Source: PMP191F sp047602185 (GTDB lineage Bacteria; Bacteroidota; Bacteroidia; Chitinophagales; Chitinophagaceae). From it: a DNA stretch of 64,000 nt. This document shows positions 35,182 to 43,084 of this stretch, piece by piece (the first letter of the stretch is position 1; the number at the start of each line of letters is the position of its first letter). The translations under genes were made by a program, and so were the position numbers. The notes beneath the pieces were generated by a model, which was given only the letters and a program-made list of their open reading frames with translations, did no database searches and was not told the origin of the DNA. The stretch spans positions 124,001 through 188,000 of the forward strand of contig JASGHY010000001.1 in NCBI GenBank assembly GCA_047602185.1, read 5' to 3'.

Positions 35182-35317
35182 AGTCACTAATGCTTTTTTA
35201 TTTCCTGCTGATTGTTGAGATAGTAATTGTACGATGCAGAGATTTGCTATTTGTCAATTGAGATAAGTCAAACAGCAGATAATATAAATGTAAAATGTAG
35301 CAGATGATAAATGTCAA

Positions 35318-35742
35318 ATTGTGAGTAGCGCAAGCGAGTGAATAGTCAATGGTGAATAGTGAATGGAAATCGTGAGGCGTGAATCGTCAGTCGTGAGTGG
35401 CTGATTCGTGAAATGTTAAATGTTAAACGTGAATCGGCAGACGGCAATCGGCAATCGTGAATACAAGCTGCGAGCTTTGAGCTACGAGCTAATACAACAA
35501 CCATCAGTACTTCGTACTTCTTATTTCGTACTCCCTTGTGCCTTGTCCCTTGAACCTTAACTTACAACCTATAACCTGTATTTGCGTTAAGCGTTCAGCA
35601 ACTGTATTCCTTGAGCCTTGTACCTTAACTTACAAACTATAATAACCTGTATTCCTTGTGCCTTGTCTCTTGAACCTTGTGCCTTAAACTTACAACCCGT
35701 ATTCGCGTTAGGCATTCAGCGTTAAGCGTTCAGCATTGTTAA
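35318..35742. repeat. mosaic intergenic repeat block L (forward)
   Basis: Long block with GAATAGTCAATGGTG, GTGAATCGTCAGTCG, GGCAGACGGCAATCGGC, GCTGCGAGCTTTGAGC, TACTTCGTACTTC, CCTTGTGCCTTGTCCC, ACTTACAACC units and repeated GCGTTAAGCGTTCAGC end modules (35585 and 35704 onward). It ends directly at the stop codon of the sigma-like gene. Confidence 0.85.
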
Positions 35743-35748
35743 GCATAC

Positions 35749-36024
35749 TCAGAACAACGCAATCAATCTGCAGCACTTCTTCAATTCGCGATACAAAAAA
35801 TGATGAAGGGGAGGAGTTACATCATCAAACTGCTCTCTTTCCCATAAAGCAGTAAAGAGGCATTCAACGGCTTTAGCGGAATCTTCCGGATTCTTTAAAA
35901 TAGTATAGGCCAGTAACAACAGGTCTTCAGAATATTCTTTCGACAGTTCTTCAAAAGCGCCTACTTCTTTATTCTTCAATCTTTGTAAAAGCTCCATCTG
36001 TTTATCAAACTCTGCAGCATCCAT
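35749..36024 (-). CDS. short sigma-70 region-2-like protein, possibly 3'-truncated
   Basis: 91 residues from the ATG at 36024 (the open frame extends to 36135, but that part looks non-native). The sequence follows the ECF sigma region-2 outline: LLQRLKNKEVGAFEELSKEYSED, AYTILKNPEDSAKAVECLFTALWE, LHHFLYRELKKCCR. ECF factors are usually 170-200 residues with a second DNA-binding region 4; here the protein stops just after region 2, seven bases before repeat block L. Either it is a naturally short region-2-only protein or its 3' half was removed when the repeat arrived. A GC-rich hairpin (36137-36157) lies upstream. The 330 bp between it and the OmpA gene shows nothing else. Confidence 0.5.
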   Translation of the reverse strand: MDAAEFDKQMELLQRLKNKEVGAFEELSKEYSEDLLLLAYTILKNPEDSAKAVECLFTALWEREQFDDVTPPLHHFLYRELKKCCRLIALF

Positions 36025-36357
36025 ACGTAAAGCGTGATAATAGGGTTGGTAAAATATATTGGGAAACGATGTCCTGATATTAGAACAGATGAGTACGGAT
36101 GTAAAAACGAGAGGGTAACATTTGATAAATATCATAGCGGGGGAACAGCACCCCCGCCTGATAATCTGAATCTGACAACACTACTACTAATCCTAAATAA
36201 GATTTGTTATTGGGTATTAGGGAATATTAAAGCAACCTGCCAGGTCTCAGCATAAGAACAGATCCTTTCTGAATAAACTCCCGCCTTTTAGCCGGGACCT
36301 GACCGGTACCTGTTAAGGGCATAACAGTTGCTTTACCAAACCACGGACATTCAAAAA

Positions 36358-37623
36358 TTAGTACATGAGCTTCAGGATAACGCGCCTGTTCTTGGCACGT
36401 CCGGCAGCCGTTTTATTATCAGCAACAGGGTTTTCCTGTCCATAACCAGTTGCAGTAATACGACCTGCTTCAATGCCTTTGCTGCTCAGGTATTCCTGTA
36501 CAGATTTTGCACGGTTCTCACTCAGTACAAGATTTTTATCAGCTTTACCGGTATTATCGGTATAACCTTCTATAGATAATTTCATGGCAGGGTCAGCTTT
36601 CATTACAGCCACGATCTCATCAAGACCTTTAAATGATTTGCTCAGCAGTTTATGGCTACCGGTAGCAAAATATAAATGCTGTGCTGCAAACTCCGCTCTC
36701 TTCTTAATTTCTTCTTTCACTTCAGGACAACCATGATTGGCTGCGGTACCTGGCAGATCAGGACATTTATCTTCCTCATCGTTAATGCCATCCTTATCGC
36801 GGTCAGGGATGGGGCAACCCTGGTAACGGGCCACACCTTTTTCCTGCGGACATTTATCTTCTTCATCATTAATGCCATCACCGTCTGTATCAGGAATAGG
36901 GCAACCCTGGTAACGTGCAAGACCTTTCTGGTTAGGACATTTATCGTCTTTATCAGGAATTCCATCGCCATCAGTATCAGGACAACCATTGAACTGAGGA
37001 AGACCTGCTACTTCAGGACACGCATCAAGACTATCAACCACTCCATCTTTATCCTGGTCTTTTACTTCAACCACTACAGGTAAAGGAGGTAAAGGTTTAG
37101 GCGTTTCCTTTACTTTAGGTGAACCAATGGTTTGCGTAAAGCCGAGTGAATAGAACATATTGTTATCCAGCTTGGCACTGCTCATACTTACACGATAATT
37201 TGCCTGCAGGAAAATGTAACCTTCACCCTGCATATTCAGTTGCAGACCACCGCCTAATGGAGCATAGCCTGTCCATTTGGTTCCATAATTACCAATGCCA
37301 ACACCGGCAGAGATAAAAGGAGAAAAAGTACGCTCATCATTGATGGGACGTGCATGTAATGAACCTTCAAACTCATTCACGTAATCATTCTTGCTGCCTG
37401 TTTTAGAATAATCAGTGAACAAGCCATTATAACGTACAGAGAAATCGATTTTCTTAGTAATACCTTTCCAGTACATGATAGAAAAACCTGGATCTACTTT
37501 TCCGATCTTAGGTACAGATGCGGAAAAATCAGTAAGGTTAGCGCTGAATCCAATTACAGAGGGTTTTTGGGCATAAACGGAGAGTGTAGATAATGCAAGG
37601 AATCCCGTAAAAATTCTTTTCAT
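36358..37623 (-). CDS. OmpA-family outer membrane protein with thrombospondin type-3 repeats
   Basis: 421 residues from the ATG at 37623, which gives a clear signal peptide (MKRIFTGFLALSTLSVYAQ); the longer open frame to 37689 is not used. Residues about 20-195 form a beta-barrel-like domain (FSANLTDFSA, SVRYNGLFTDYSKTG, GGLQLNMQGEGYIFLQANYR). A Pro-rich hinge leads to four calcium-binding TSP3-type repeats (DQDKDGVVDSLDACPEVAG, DTDGDGIPDKDDKCP and two more). The C-terminal OmpA domain (FAAQHLYFATGSHKL, IEGYTDNTG, NLVLSENRAKSV, GRAKNRRVIL) binds peptidoglycan. It acts as a stalked porin-like anchor between outer membrane and wall, typical of Bacteroidota. Monocistronic. Confidence 0.92.
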   Translation of the reverse strand: MKRIFTGFLALSTLSVYAQKPSVIGFSANLTDFSASVPKIGKVDPGFSIMYWKGITKKIDFSVRYNGLFTDYSKTGSKNDYVNEFEGSLHARPINDERTFSPFISAGVGIGNYGTKWTGYAPLGGGLQLNMQGEGYIFLQANYRVSMSSAKLDNNMFYSLGFTQTIGSPKVKETPKPLPPLPVVVEVKDQDKDGVVDSLDACPEVAGLPQFNGCPDTDGDGIPDKDDKCPNQKGLARYQGCPIPDTDGDGINDEEDKCPQEKGVARYQGCPIPDRDKDGINDEEDKCPDLPGTAANHGCPEVKEEIKKRAEFAAQHLYFATGSHKLLSKSFKGLDEIVAVMKADPAMKLSIEGYTDNTGKADKNLVLSENRAKSVQEYLSSKGIEAGRITATGYGQENPVADNKTAAGRAKNRRVILKLMY

Positions 37624-37929
37624 AAATAAATGACTACTGTTTTTTTGCTGTTGTATATGAATTAATAGTATATGCGTCATGGTTAGCATTGGCTCAGGTG
37701 TACTCAGCCAGCACTTACAATTATTTACCTGCGTCGGTAAATACTATATAATTTTGAGGAAAAGGTAAGCACAGTAAAATACTGCCGGGACGGGGGCCCG
37801 GAGTTGTATTCAATTGAATACGTGTTTCCAGACTTATAGACCGTGAAAGAAAATCAAACGTTTCGCGGAGTTATAATTTTTTTTATTTTTTCTTTTATGT
37901 ACCTTTTAATAGCTAAAAAACAGGTAGTT

Positions 37930-37961
37930 AATACTTGTGTAGAATTAGTACTACAAGTATT
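37930..37961 (+). promoter_or_regulatory. inverted repeat upstream of the sigma operon
   Basis: Perfect 9-bp arms AATACTTGT and ACAAGTATT (37930-37938, 37953-37961) with a 14-bp spacer that itself holds partly complementary TAG/CTA bases. It ends 38 bp before the sigma start and may be an operator or RNA hairpin. The rest of the 376-bp gap holds an AT-rich T-run region (37870-37892) and a GC-rich hairpin at 37785-37801. Confidence 0.35.
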
Positions 37962-37999
37962 CATTCGTGCCTATTTTAAAATTATCAGATATTTGCCTT

Positions 38000-38557
38000 A
38001 TGGAACCCCTGCGCAACGCTCCCCCCTTTTTTGAGGTCTTAGCTCAAAAGGCTGCTAAAGGTGACAATCAGGCTTTTCAGCAGCTCTATGATTCGGTAGC
38101 CGGCAAAATGTATAGTTTATGTTTGCGGTATGCCGGTAATACTGATGATGCAAATGATTGTTTCCAGGAAGGATTTGTAAAGTTATACAGACACCTCGCA
38201 TCATATCGTGGTGAAGGCTCCTTTGAAGGATGGGCCCGTACCATCTTTGTGGGTATCTGTATCGACTACATGCGGAAGAAAAAGAATTTTCTTTCAGTTG
38301 TACCAGACGAACTGGAAATTGCAGCCGACAATCTCTCAGGTTATGATAAGTTGAAAAACGAAGATCTGATGAAACTCATCAGGAAATTACCTGATGGATA
38401 CAGGGCTGTCATCAACTTAAATCTTGTAGAAGGCTACAATCATAAAGAAATAGGAGAGATGCTGAATATCTCAGAAGAAGGCAGTCGCTCTCAACTATAC
38501 AGGGCAAGAGTAAGCTTACAGAAATTATTAAAAGAAACCAATGGCCAGCCAATCTGA
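38000..38557 (+). CDS. ECF RNA polymerase sigma factor
   Basis: 185 residues from the ATG at 38000 (a GTG at 37967 is also in frame). Region 2 is clear (FQQLYDSVAGKMYSLCLRYAGNTDDANDCFQEGFVKLYRHLASY, WARTIFVGICIDYMRKKK) and region 4 follows (LIRKLPDGYRAVINLNLVEGYNHKEIGEMLNISEEGSRSQLYRAR). Such factors direct RNA polymerase to a small regulon, usually in response to envelope signals. The next gene overlaps by 17 bp and encodes a single-pass membrane protein, the usual anti-sigma arrangement; a secreted protein gene follows. The inverted repeat upstream may mark autoregulation. Confidence 0.92.
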   Translation: MEPLRNAPPFFEVLAQKAAKGDNQAFQQLYDSVAGKMYSLCLRYAGNTDDANDCFQEGFVKLYRHLASYRGEGSFEGWARTIFVGICIDYMRKKKNFLSVVPDELEIAADNLSGYDKLKNEDLMKLIRKLPDGYRAVINLNLVEGYNHKEIGEMLNISEEGSRSQLYRARVSLQKLLKETNGQPI

Positions 38558-39446
38558 TCTGTTCAGCCGGTTAAAAAAATATGAAGTGCCACCTCCTCCG
38601 GAGGCATTTCAACTGTTGTGTAACAGGTTGGGCCTGGAGGGAGAGTCTGCATCATTGCTGGATAGTTTACAACAACTGCAGCAACTGGATCTGATGCCGC
38701 CTGTATCCCTTCGTGAAAAGATCACGGAAGCTGTTACTGCATTACCTGCGTTGGTATACCTCCAGCACGAAGTTATATTGCCGCCTGCAGGTACTTACGA
38801 ACGCATTGCAAAAGAGCTGTCACTGAAGAAAGATAAGTCTGCCACCAAACGATTGCTGTTTACGCCATACCGCATTGCTGCTGCCTGTATATTAGTATTA
38901 CTGGTAGCAGGAGGCATTTACCTGCTTCTGCCCAAACAAAAAACACCGTCGCAGACCGCAGTTATTCATACAGAACCTTCCGATTCATCAGCAGAACAAT
39001 TTGTTACCACGCAACCATCTGATAGCAGTACACAAACTGCAGCAGCGCCTGTATACCAGGATTATGATAATCCCAATGCGCTCAATTTCTTCAAAACAAA
39101 AAGCTTTAAAACTGAAGGCGCTTTTGTAACCATTACCGACAATGATTTCATAGTAACCTTTGCCAGCTTCAATCCAGAAGAGCTACCGGAGTTCCTAAGA
39201 AAAGAAGAGAATAAAGACCAGGTCATCAGGCTTGATCAGCATAGCTATTTTACCATTTCTGCCAGTATGGTAGAAATGCTGAAGAAAATGTATGCTACCA
39301 AATCCAAAGGAACGCCTACACGCAAGGCCCGTAAAGAAAAAGAAAAGCTGGAGCAATGGAAAAAAGCTGATGAAAAACGATTTGATCAGTCAATGGCCAA
39401 CCCGCTTGATCCGATTGATCTCGGCGAGTTCATTTTTAAATATTAG
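38541..39446 (+). CDS. single-pass membrane protein, putative anti-sigma factor
   Basis: 301 residues; the start overlaps the end of the sigma gene by 17 bp, which points to translational coupling. The N-terminal cytoplasmic part is helical (about 1-110), one transmembrane helix is visible near residues 112-130 (IAAACILVLLVAGGIYLLLP), and the periplasmic part is Ser/Thr-rich and then folds as a small alpha/beta unit (GAFVTITDNDFIVTFASF, QHSYFTISASMVEML) with a very basic Lys/Arg stretch near the C-terminus. No zinc-finger (ZAS) motif is seen. The role as anti-sigma factor for the preceding gene is inferred from position and topology. Confidence 0.7.
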   Translation: MASQSDLFSRLKKYEVPPPPEAFQLLCNRLGLEGESASLLDSLQQLQQLDLMPPVSLREKITEAVTALPALVYLQHEVILPPAGTYERIAKELSLKKDKSATKRLLFTPYRIAAACILVLLVAGGIYLLLPKQKTPSQTAVIHTEPSDSSAEQFVTTQPSDSSTQTAAAPVYQDYDNPNALNFFKTKSFKTEGAFVTITDNDFIVTFASFNPEELPEFLRKEENKDQVIRLDQHSYFTISASMVEMLKKMYATKSKGTPTRKARKEKEKLEQWKKADEKRFDQSMANPLDPIDLGEFIFKY

Positions 39447-39481
39447 CTGTACAGCCAATTATATCCGACCAGAAACAGTAT

Positions 39482-40150
39482 ATGCAGCCATATAAATTAT
39501 TTTCATCCTTATTGCTTGCCTGTTGCCTGCTATTCGTAGCTCATGCGCAACAGGATGCTCCTTCACGCGAAGACCTCACCGTTTCCTATTCCATTCTTGT
39601 AAAAGGAAAAAGAAGCAATACCGGCATTGGTGAAACTTATAACGGCGGAACCAAAACACTTTTTGTAAGCAATGGTGTTGTGCGGTTACGGCAAATAAGT
39701 ATGATGCGGATGCACGACATTTTTATTTTGCCTCCCGGTAACCCCGAAAGAAAAGTGGCCATTGTAAAAGAATCCGGCAAAAGCAAGTACAAGACTTATC
39801 TTGATACCGCACAGTGGCGAAAGTTCAATGCCAAATACGAACGGGCTACCTGTGAACTAAGTGAAGAATATACAACCATTATTGGCTATGCCTGTCACAA
39901 GGCAATAGTAAAACTCACGGATGGAAGAACAATTACAGTCTTTTATACTACCCGCTTACCACATGCAGATGCTGCAATGGCCGAGCCTGCATTTGCCAGC
40001 GTACCCGGACTGGTGTTAAAATACGAATACAAGTACAAGAAGAATAGCATTATCTATACAGCTACTTCAGTAAGCCGCCAGGCAATAGACATCAACATCC
40101 TTAAAGTACCGGGAAAGGGATATGAAGAAAAGAAGTGGACCGGGAAGTAG
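39482..40150 (+). CDS. secreted protein of unknown function, distantly GLPGLI-like
   Basis: 222 residues with a signal peptide (LLLACCLLFVAHAQQ). The mature domain shows alternating strands: LTVSYSILVKGK, TKTLFVSNGVVRLR, KVAIVKESGKSKYKTYL, a Cys pair in ATCELSEEYTTIIGYACHKAIVKL, then ITVFYTTRLPH and ASVPGLVLKYEY. The last element recalls the GLPGLIL signature of the Bacteroidota GLPGLI family, but the match is weak. It is 35 bp downstream of the putative anti-sigma gene and probably belongs to the same operon; it may be the extracytoplasmic partner or target of that sigma system. That link is inference. Confidence 0.65.
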   Translation: MQPYKLFSSLLLACCLLFVAHAQQDAPSREDLTVSYSILVKGKRSNTGIGETYNGGTKTLFVSNGVVRLRQISMMRMHDIFILPPGNPERKVAIVKESGKSKYKTYLDTAQWRKFNAKYERATCELSEEYTTIIGYACHKAIVKLTDGRTITVFYTTRLPHADAAMAEPAFASVPGLVLKYEYKYKKNSIIYTATSVSRQAIDINILKVPGKGYEEKKWTGK

Positions 40151-40154
40151 TTTG

Positions 40155-40458
40155 AAAATGCTGGTTGTAGGTTTAAGGCACAAGGAAGTACGAAATACGA
40201 AGTTAGAAGTACGGAAGCAAAATATCGAATGTTGAATTTTGAATGTCGAAGGGAAAGCAGCCGCGAGCTTTGAGCTACGAGCGGCGAGCAAATACAGCAG
40301 CGACCACTCACGACTGACGATTCACGCCTCACGATTTCCATTCACTATTCACTCGCTTGCGCTACTCACGACTGACGATTGACGACTCACGGTTTTCTTT
40401 CACGTTTCACTTTTCACGTTTGACGATTATGCCGTCTGCCGATTCACGATTGCCGCCT
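40155..40458. repeat. mosaic intergenic repeat block M (reverse)
   Basis: Fills the whole gap between convergent genes: GTTGTAGGTTTAAGGC, GAAGTACGAAATACGAAG, AAAATATCGAATG, GCTTTGAGCTACGAGC, CACTCACGACTGACG, TTCACTATTCACTCGC, TTTCACGTTTCAC and GCCGTCTGCCGATTCACG units. Confidence 0.85.
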
Positions 40459-40461
40459 TCA

Positions 40462-41601
40462 CTAATCCGGATAATCCCTCGTCAGTATATCCATATACTC
40501 ATCAATCACTTTCTCCATACTGAATTTACGGATCACCAATAGGCGACCTTGTTTGCCCATATGCAAACGATCTTCGTAAGACAGGTTAATGATCTTCTCC
40601 ATTTTATCAGCCAGATCAAAAGGGTCCTGCATTTTACAGAAAAAGCCGGTAACGTTATTTTGTACAACTTCCTTACAACCGCGGTTAAGAGAGGTAATGA
40701 TCGGCATTTCCATACTGGCAGCTTCCAGCAGGCAGCGTGGAACCCCTTCATTATAAAAAGAGGGGAATACAAAACAGTCAGCCTGTGCCAGCCAGGGGCG
40801 CACATCCTTGGCAAACCCTTTATAATGAACCAGTCCTTCTCTTTCCCAGGTATCCAGGTCTTCCTGGGTAATAGAGTCAGGATGATGTTTTTCAAAAAAG
40901 CCGATCAGCAGAAAACGAACATCATAGTTCTTTTTCTTCAGAATACGTGCCGCATCTGCATAAAGCCTGATCCCCTTACTTTTAAGCAGGCGTGTACTCA
41001 TGATAAATGTAAAAGGACGCTGAGGACGTGGCTTATGGGTAGCAGGAAAGAAGTGTTGAGTATTAATCCCTTCACCGGGTAACACCTTCACATTCTCTAT
41101 GTGTACGATCTTTTCATTGATAAAGACCTTTGCATCCTCATTATTCAGGAACCATACTTCACGGGTCTTGCGGAGTGCCTTTTTGTACAATAACTTCATG
41201 GTATGGTACAATAGGTTCTTACGGGCAAAAGGATAGCCCAGCCCGGTAATAACAGCAACGGAAGGAATGCCGGTAGCAGCGGCGGCCAGTGAACCGTAAA
41301 TATTGGGTTTAGCCACGTAATGAAAGATGAAATCGGGCTTGTGTTGCTGATAAAGGTGCTTCAGTTGCCGGTAAAAAACGTAATCGTTAAAAGGATTTTT
41401 CGTTTTATTATTAAAGTGGAGCGGGATAAAGTGGCAGCCACTGGCAACAAGCTCGGCTGAGTAGTCATCATCGGGTGCCATTACCAGTACACGATAACCT
41501 TCCTCCATCAGGTGGTTGATAACATCCATGCGGAAGTTATACACCGACCATGCGCTATTGGATACGAAGGCAATCACTTTACTGTATTTCGGCATCCTCA
41601 T
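40462..41601 (-). CDS. glycosyltransferase family 4 protein
   Basis: 379 residues (a second Met two codons in is equally possible). GT-B fold: the N-terminal domain shows VIAFVSNSAWSVYNFRMDVIN, DFIFHYVAKPNIYGSLAA and VAVITGLGYPF. The C-terminal GT1/GT4 domain has FIMSTRLLKSKGIRLYADAA, VHYKGFAKDVRPWLAQADCFVFPSFY and the retaining-enzyme E-x7-E motif in NEGVPRCLLEAA, then GCKEVVQNNVTGFF. It transfers a sugar from a nucleotide donor to a lipid-linked or surface glycan; the overall look is of N,N'-diacetylbacillosaminyl/galacturonosyl-type transferases (PglA-like). It is divergent from a polytopic membrane protein gene, which may be part of the same surface-glycan function. Confidence 0.88.
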   Translation of the reverse strand: MRMPKYSKVIAFVSNSAWSVYNFRMDVINHLMEEGYRVLVMAPDDDYSAELVASGCHFIPLHFNNKTKNPFNDYVFYRQLKHLYQQHKPDFIFHYVAKPNIYGSLAAAATGIPSVAVITGLGYPFARKNLLYHTMKLLYKKALRKTREVWFLNNEDAKVFINEKIVHIENVKVLPGEGINTQHFFPATHKPRPQRPFTFIMSTRLLKSKGIRLYADAARILKKKNYDVRFLLIGFFEKHHPDSITQEDLDTWEREGLVHYKGFAKDVRPWLAQADCFVFPSFYNEGVPRCLLEAASMEMPIITSLNRGCKEVVQNNVTGFFCKMQDPFDLADKMEKIINLSYEDRLHMGKQGRLLVIRKFSMEKVIDEYMDILTRDYPD

Positions 41602-41617
41602 TGTGGGCTCAAATTTA

Positions 41618-41625
41618 TAGATTTG
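41618..41625 (+). promoter_or_regulatory. candidate -7 box (TAGATTTG)
   Basis: Exact TAnnTTTG match in the divergent interval between the glycosyltransferase and membrane protein genes. It would give a leader of about 37 nt for the gene at 41667. A TTG lies at 41601 but is too close for a good -33 box. Confidence 0.35.
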
Positions 41626-41666
41626 ATACGTAATTAGCTATAAACCGTTGAAGCTGCGTTGATCTT

Positions 41667-42926
41667 ATGTATATAATATTCCTGTTTTTTCTTTACTCAT
41701 TACTGCTCACCTGGTGTTATCACCGGCTTCTGCGCCGTAAAACCGTGCCATTATCCCTGCCGGAAACTGCACTGGCAATGGGGGCTAAAATAGCAATGGG
41801 CTGTTTATACGGTTATATCTTCCTGCACTATTACCATGGTGACGACACCTGGCAATACCATTACGATTCATTGGTCGAATACGACAATCTGCTCCACCAT
41901 ACAAAGCTTTTCTTTTATGAGCTTACGCCTGCATCTGCCATTGAAAGCGGTAATACTTTCCTCGAAAGGTTCCAGGTCTATGTAATGAACCTCGAATATC
42001 GCACCACGGTAAAGCTGCTGGGTGTCTTCAATATCTTTAGCAGGGGCAATTACTACATAAACGTTGTTTTATTCAATGCCATTGTATTCTGGGGGCATTA
42101 CTGGCTATTTAGCCTGCTGGTAACCTTGTTTCCCGATAAACGGAAAGCGCTGTTTATTGTCATTTTCCTGTTTCCGGCACCGCTTTTCTGGCTAAGCGGC
42201 ATCAGGGCAGATGGGTTGTTACTTTTCTTCCTGTCGCTAGCCTTGTTACAGGCTTACCGCTGGTTGCACCAGCACAGGAATTTGTCGGTAATATACGTAG
42301 TGATAGGTGTAGCGGGATTGTGGCTTTTCCGCACAATGCTGGTAGGGCTGGTGTTACCGGCCATTATAGCCTGGGCTATTAGTGTACGTACTAAACGGCA
42401 ACCTGTATATGTGTTCAGTATCGTGTATGGAATAGCGATGGTGCTGTTTTTAGCCACCAGCCTTTTGCCAAAAGAAGTCAACCTGCTAAATGTAATCGCC
42501 AAACGACAGGCGGAGTATTTTGCGCTTCCAGCCAATACCCGGGTTCCGTTAGATACACTGCAGCCTTCTGTTGCTGGTTATGCCAGGGTGTTACCACAGG
42601 CCATCAACAATACCTTTCTGCAACCCTATCCCTGGAAGGCGAAGGGAATGCTGCAGGTAGCCACCTCGCTCGATAACCTGCTTTTACTGGCCTTTATTGC
42701 GGCCCTTTTCTTCATAAAAGACCCTCGTTGGAAGCAGTTTTTAGGTCATCCTGTCTGTATCGCCATGCTCTTTTTCTCCGTTTCGCTTTACCTCCTCATT
42801 GGTTACATGGTGCCCTTCCCCGGGGCCATTGCCCGTTACAAGATAATTGCCTCCTTATTCCTCTACTGTCTTGCCATAATTGGCAGCCGGAGTTTTGTTA
42901 ATGGGATGGATTATAAAAAACAGTAA
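41667..42926 (+). CDS. polytopic inner-membrane protein of unknown function
   Basis: 419 residues with about ten hydrophobic segments (for example YIIFLFFLYSLLLTWCY, AIVFWGHYWLFSLLVTLF, ALFIVIFLFPAPLFWLSG, VIYVVIGVAGLWLF, VFSIVYGIAMVLFLAT, LLLLAFIAALFFI, IIASLFLYCLAIIG). A periplasm-side loop early on is rich in His/Tyr/Asp (YYHGDDTWQYHYDSL), and a GIRADGLLLFFLSLAL segment resembles the part of GT39/GT83-like lipid-linked glycosyltransferases or O-antigen polymerases that follows an acidic loop. I cannot assign a family with confidence. It is divergent from a GT4 gene, which suggests a role in surface glycan assembly. Confidence 0.65.
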   Translation: MYIIFLFFLYSLLLTWCYHRLLRRKTVPLSLPETALAMGAKIAMGCLYGYIFLHYYHGDDTWQYHYDSLVEYDNLLHHTKLFFYELTPASAIESGNTFLERFQVYVMNLEYRTTVKLLGVFNIFSRGNYYINVVLFNAIVFWGHYWLFSLLVTLFPDKRKALFIVIFLFPAPLFWLSGIRADGLLLFFLSLALLQAYRWLHQHRNLSVIYVVIGVAGLWLFRTMLVGLVLPAIIAWAISVRTKRQPVYVFSIVYGIAMVLFLATSLLPKEVNLLNVIAKRQAEYFALPANTRVPLDTLQPSVAGYARVLPQAINNTFLQPYPWKAKGMLQVATSLDNLLLLAFIAALFFIKDPRWKQFLGHPVCIAMLFFSVSLYLLIGYMVPFPGAIARYKIIASLFLYCLAIIGSRSFVNGMDYKKQ

Positions 42927-43084
42927 TGTTTTGGATTTTGCCCAAAAAAGTGTATTTTTTTAGATAAAAATTACTGTAGGGGAAAATTTTTCACATTTTC
43001 TCCAATAATATTGATACACAGGTTAAAAAATTTTTTAAACTGGCGATTTCTCGTTTATTTGCACACACTTAAAATTGTTGTTTA

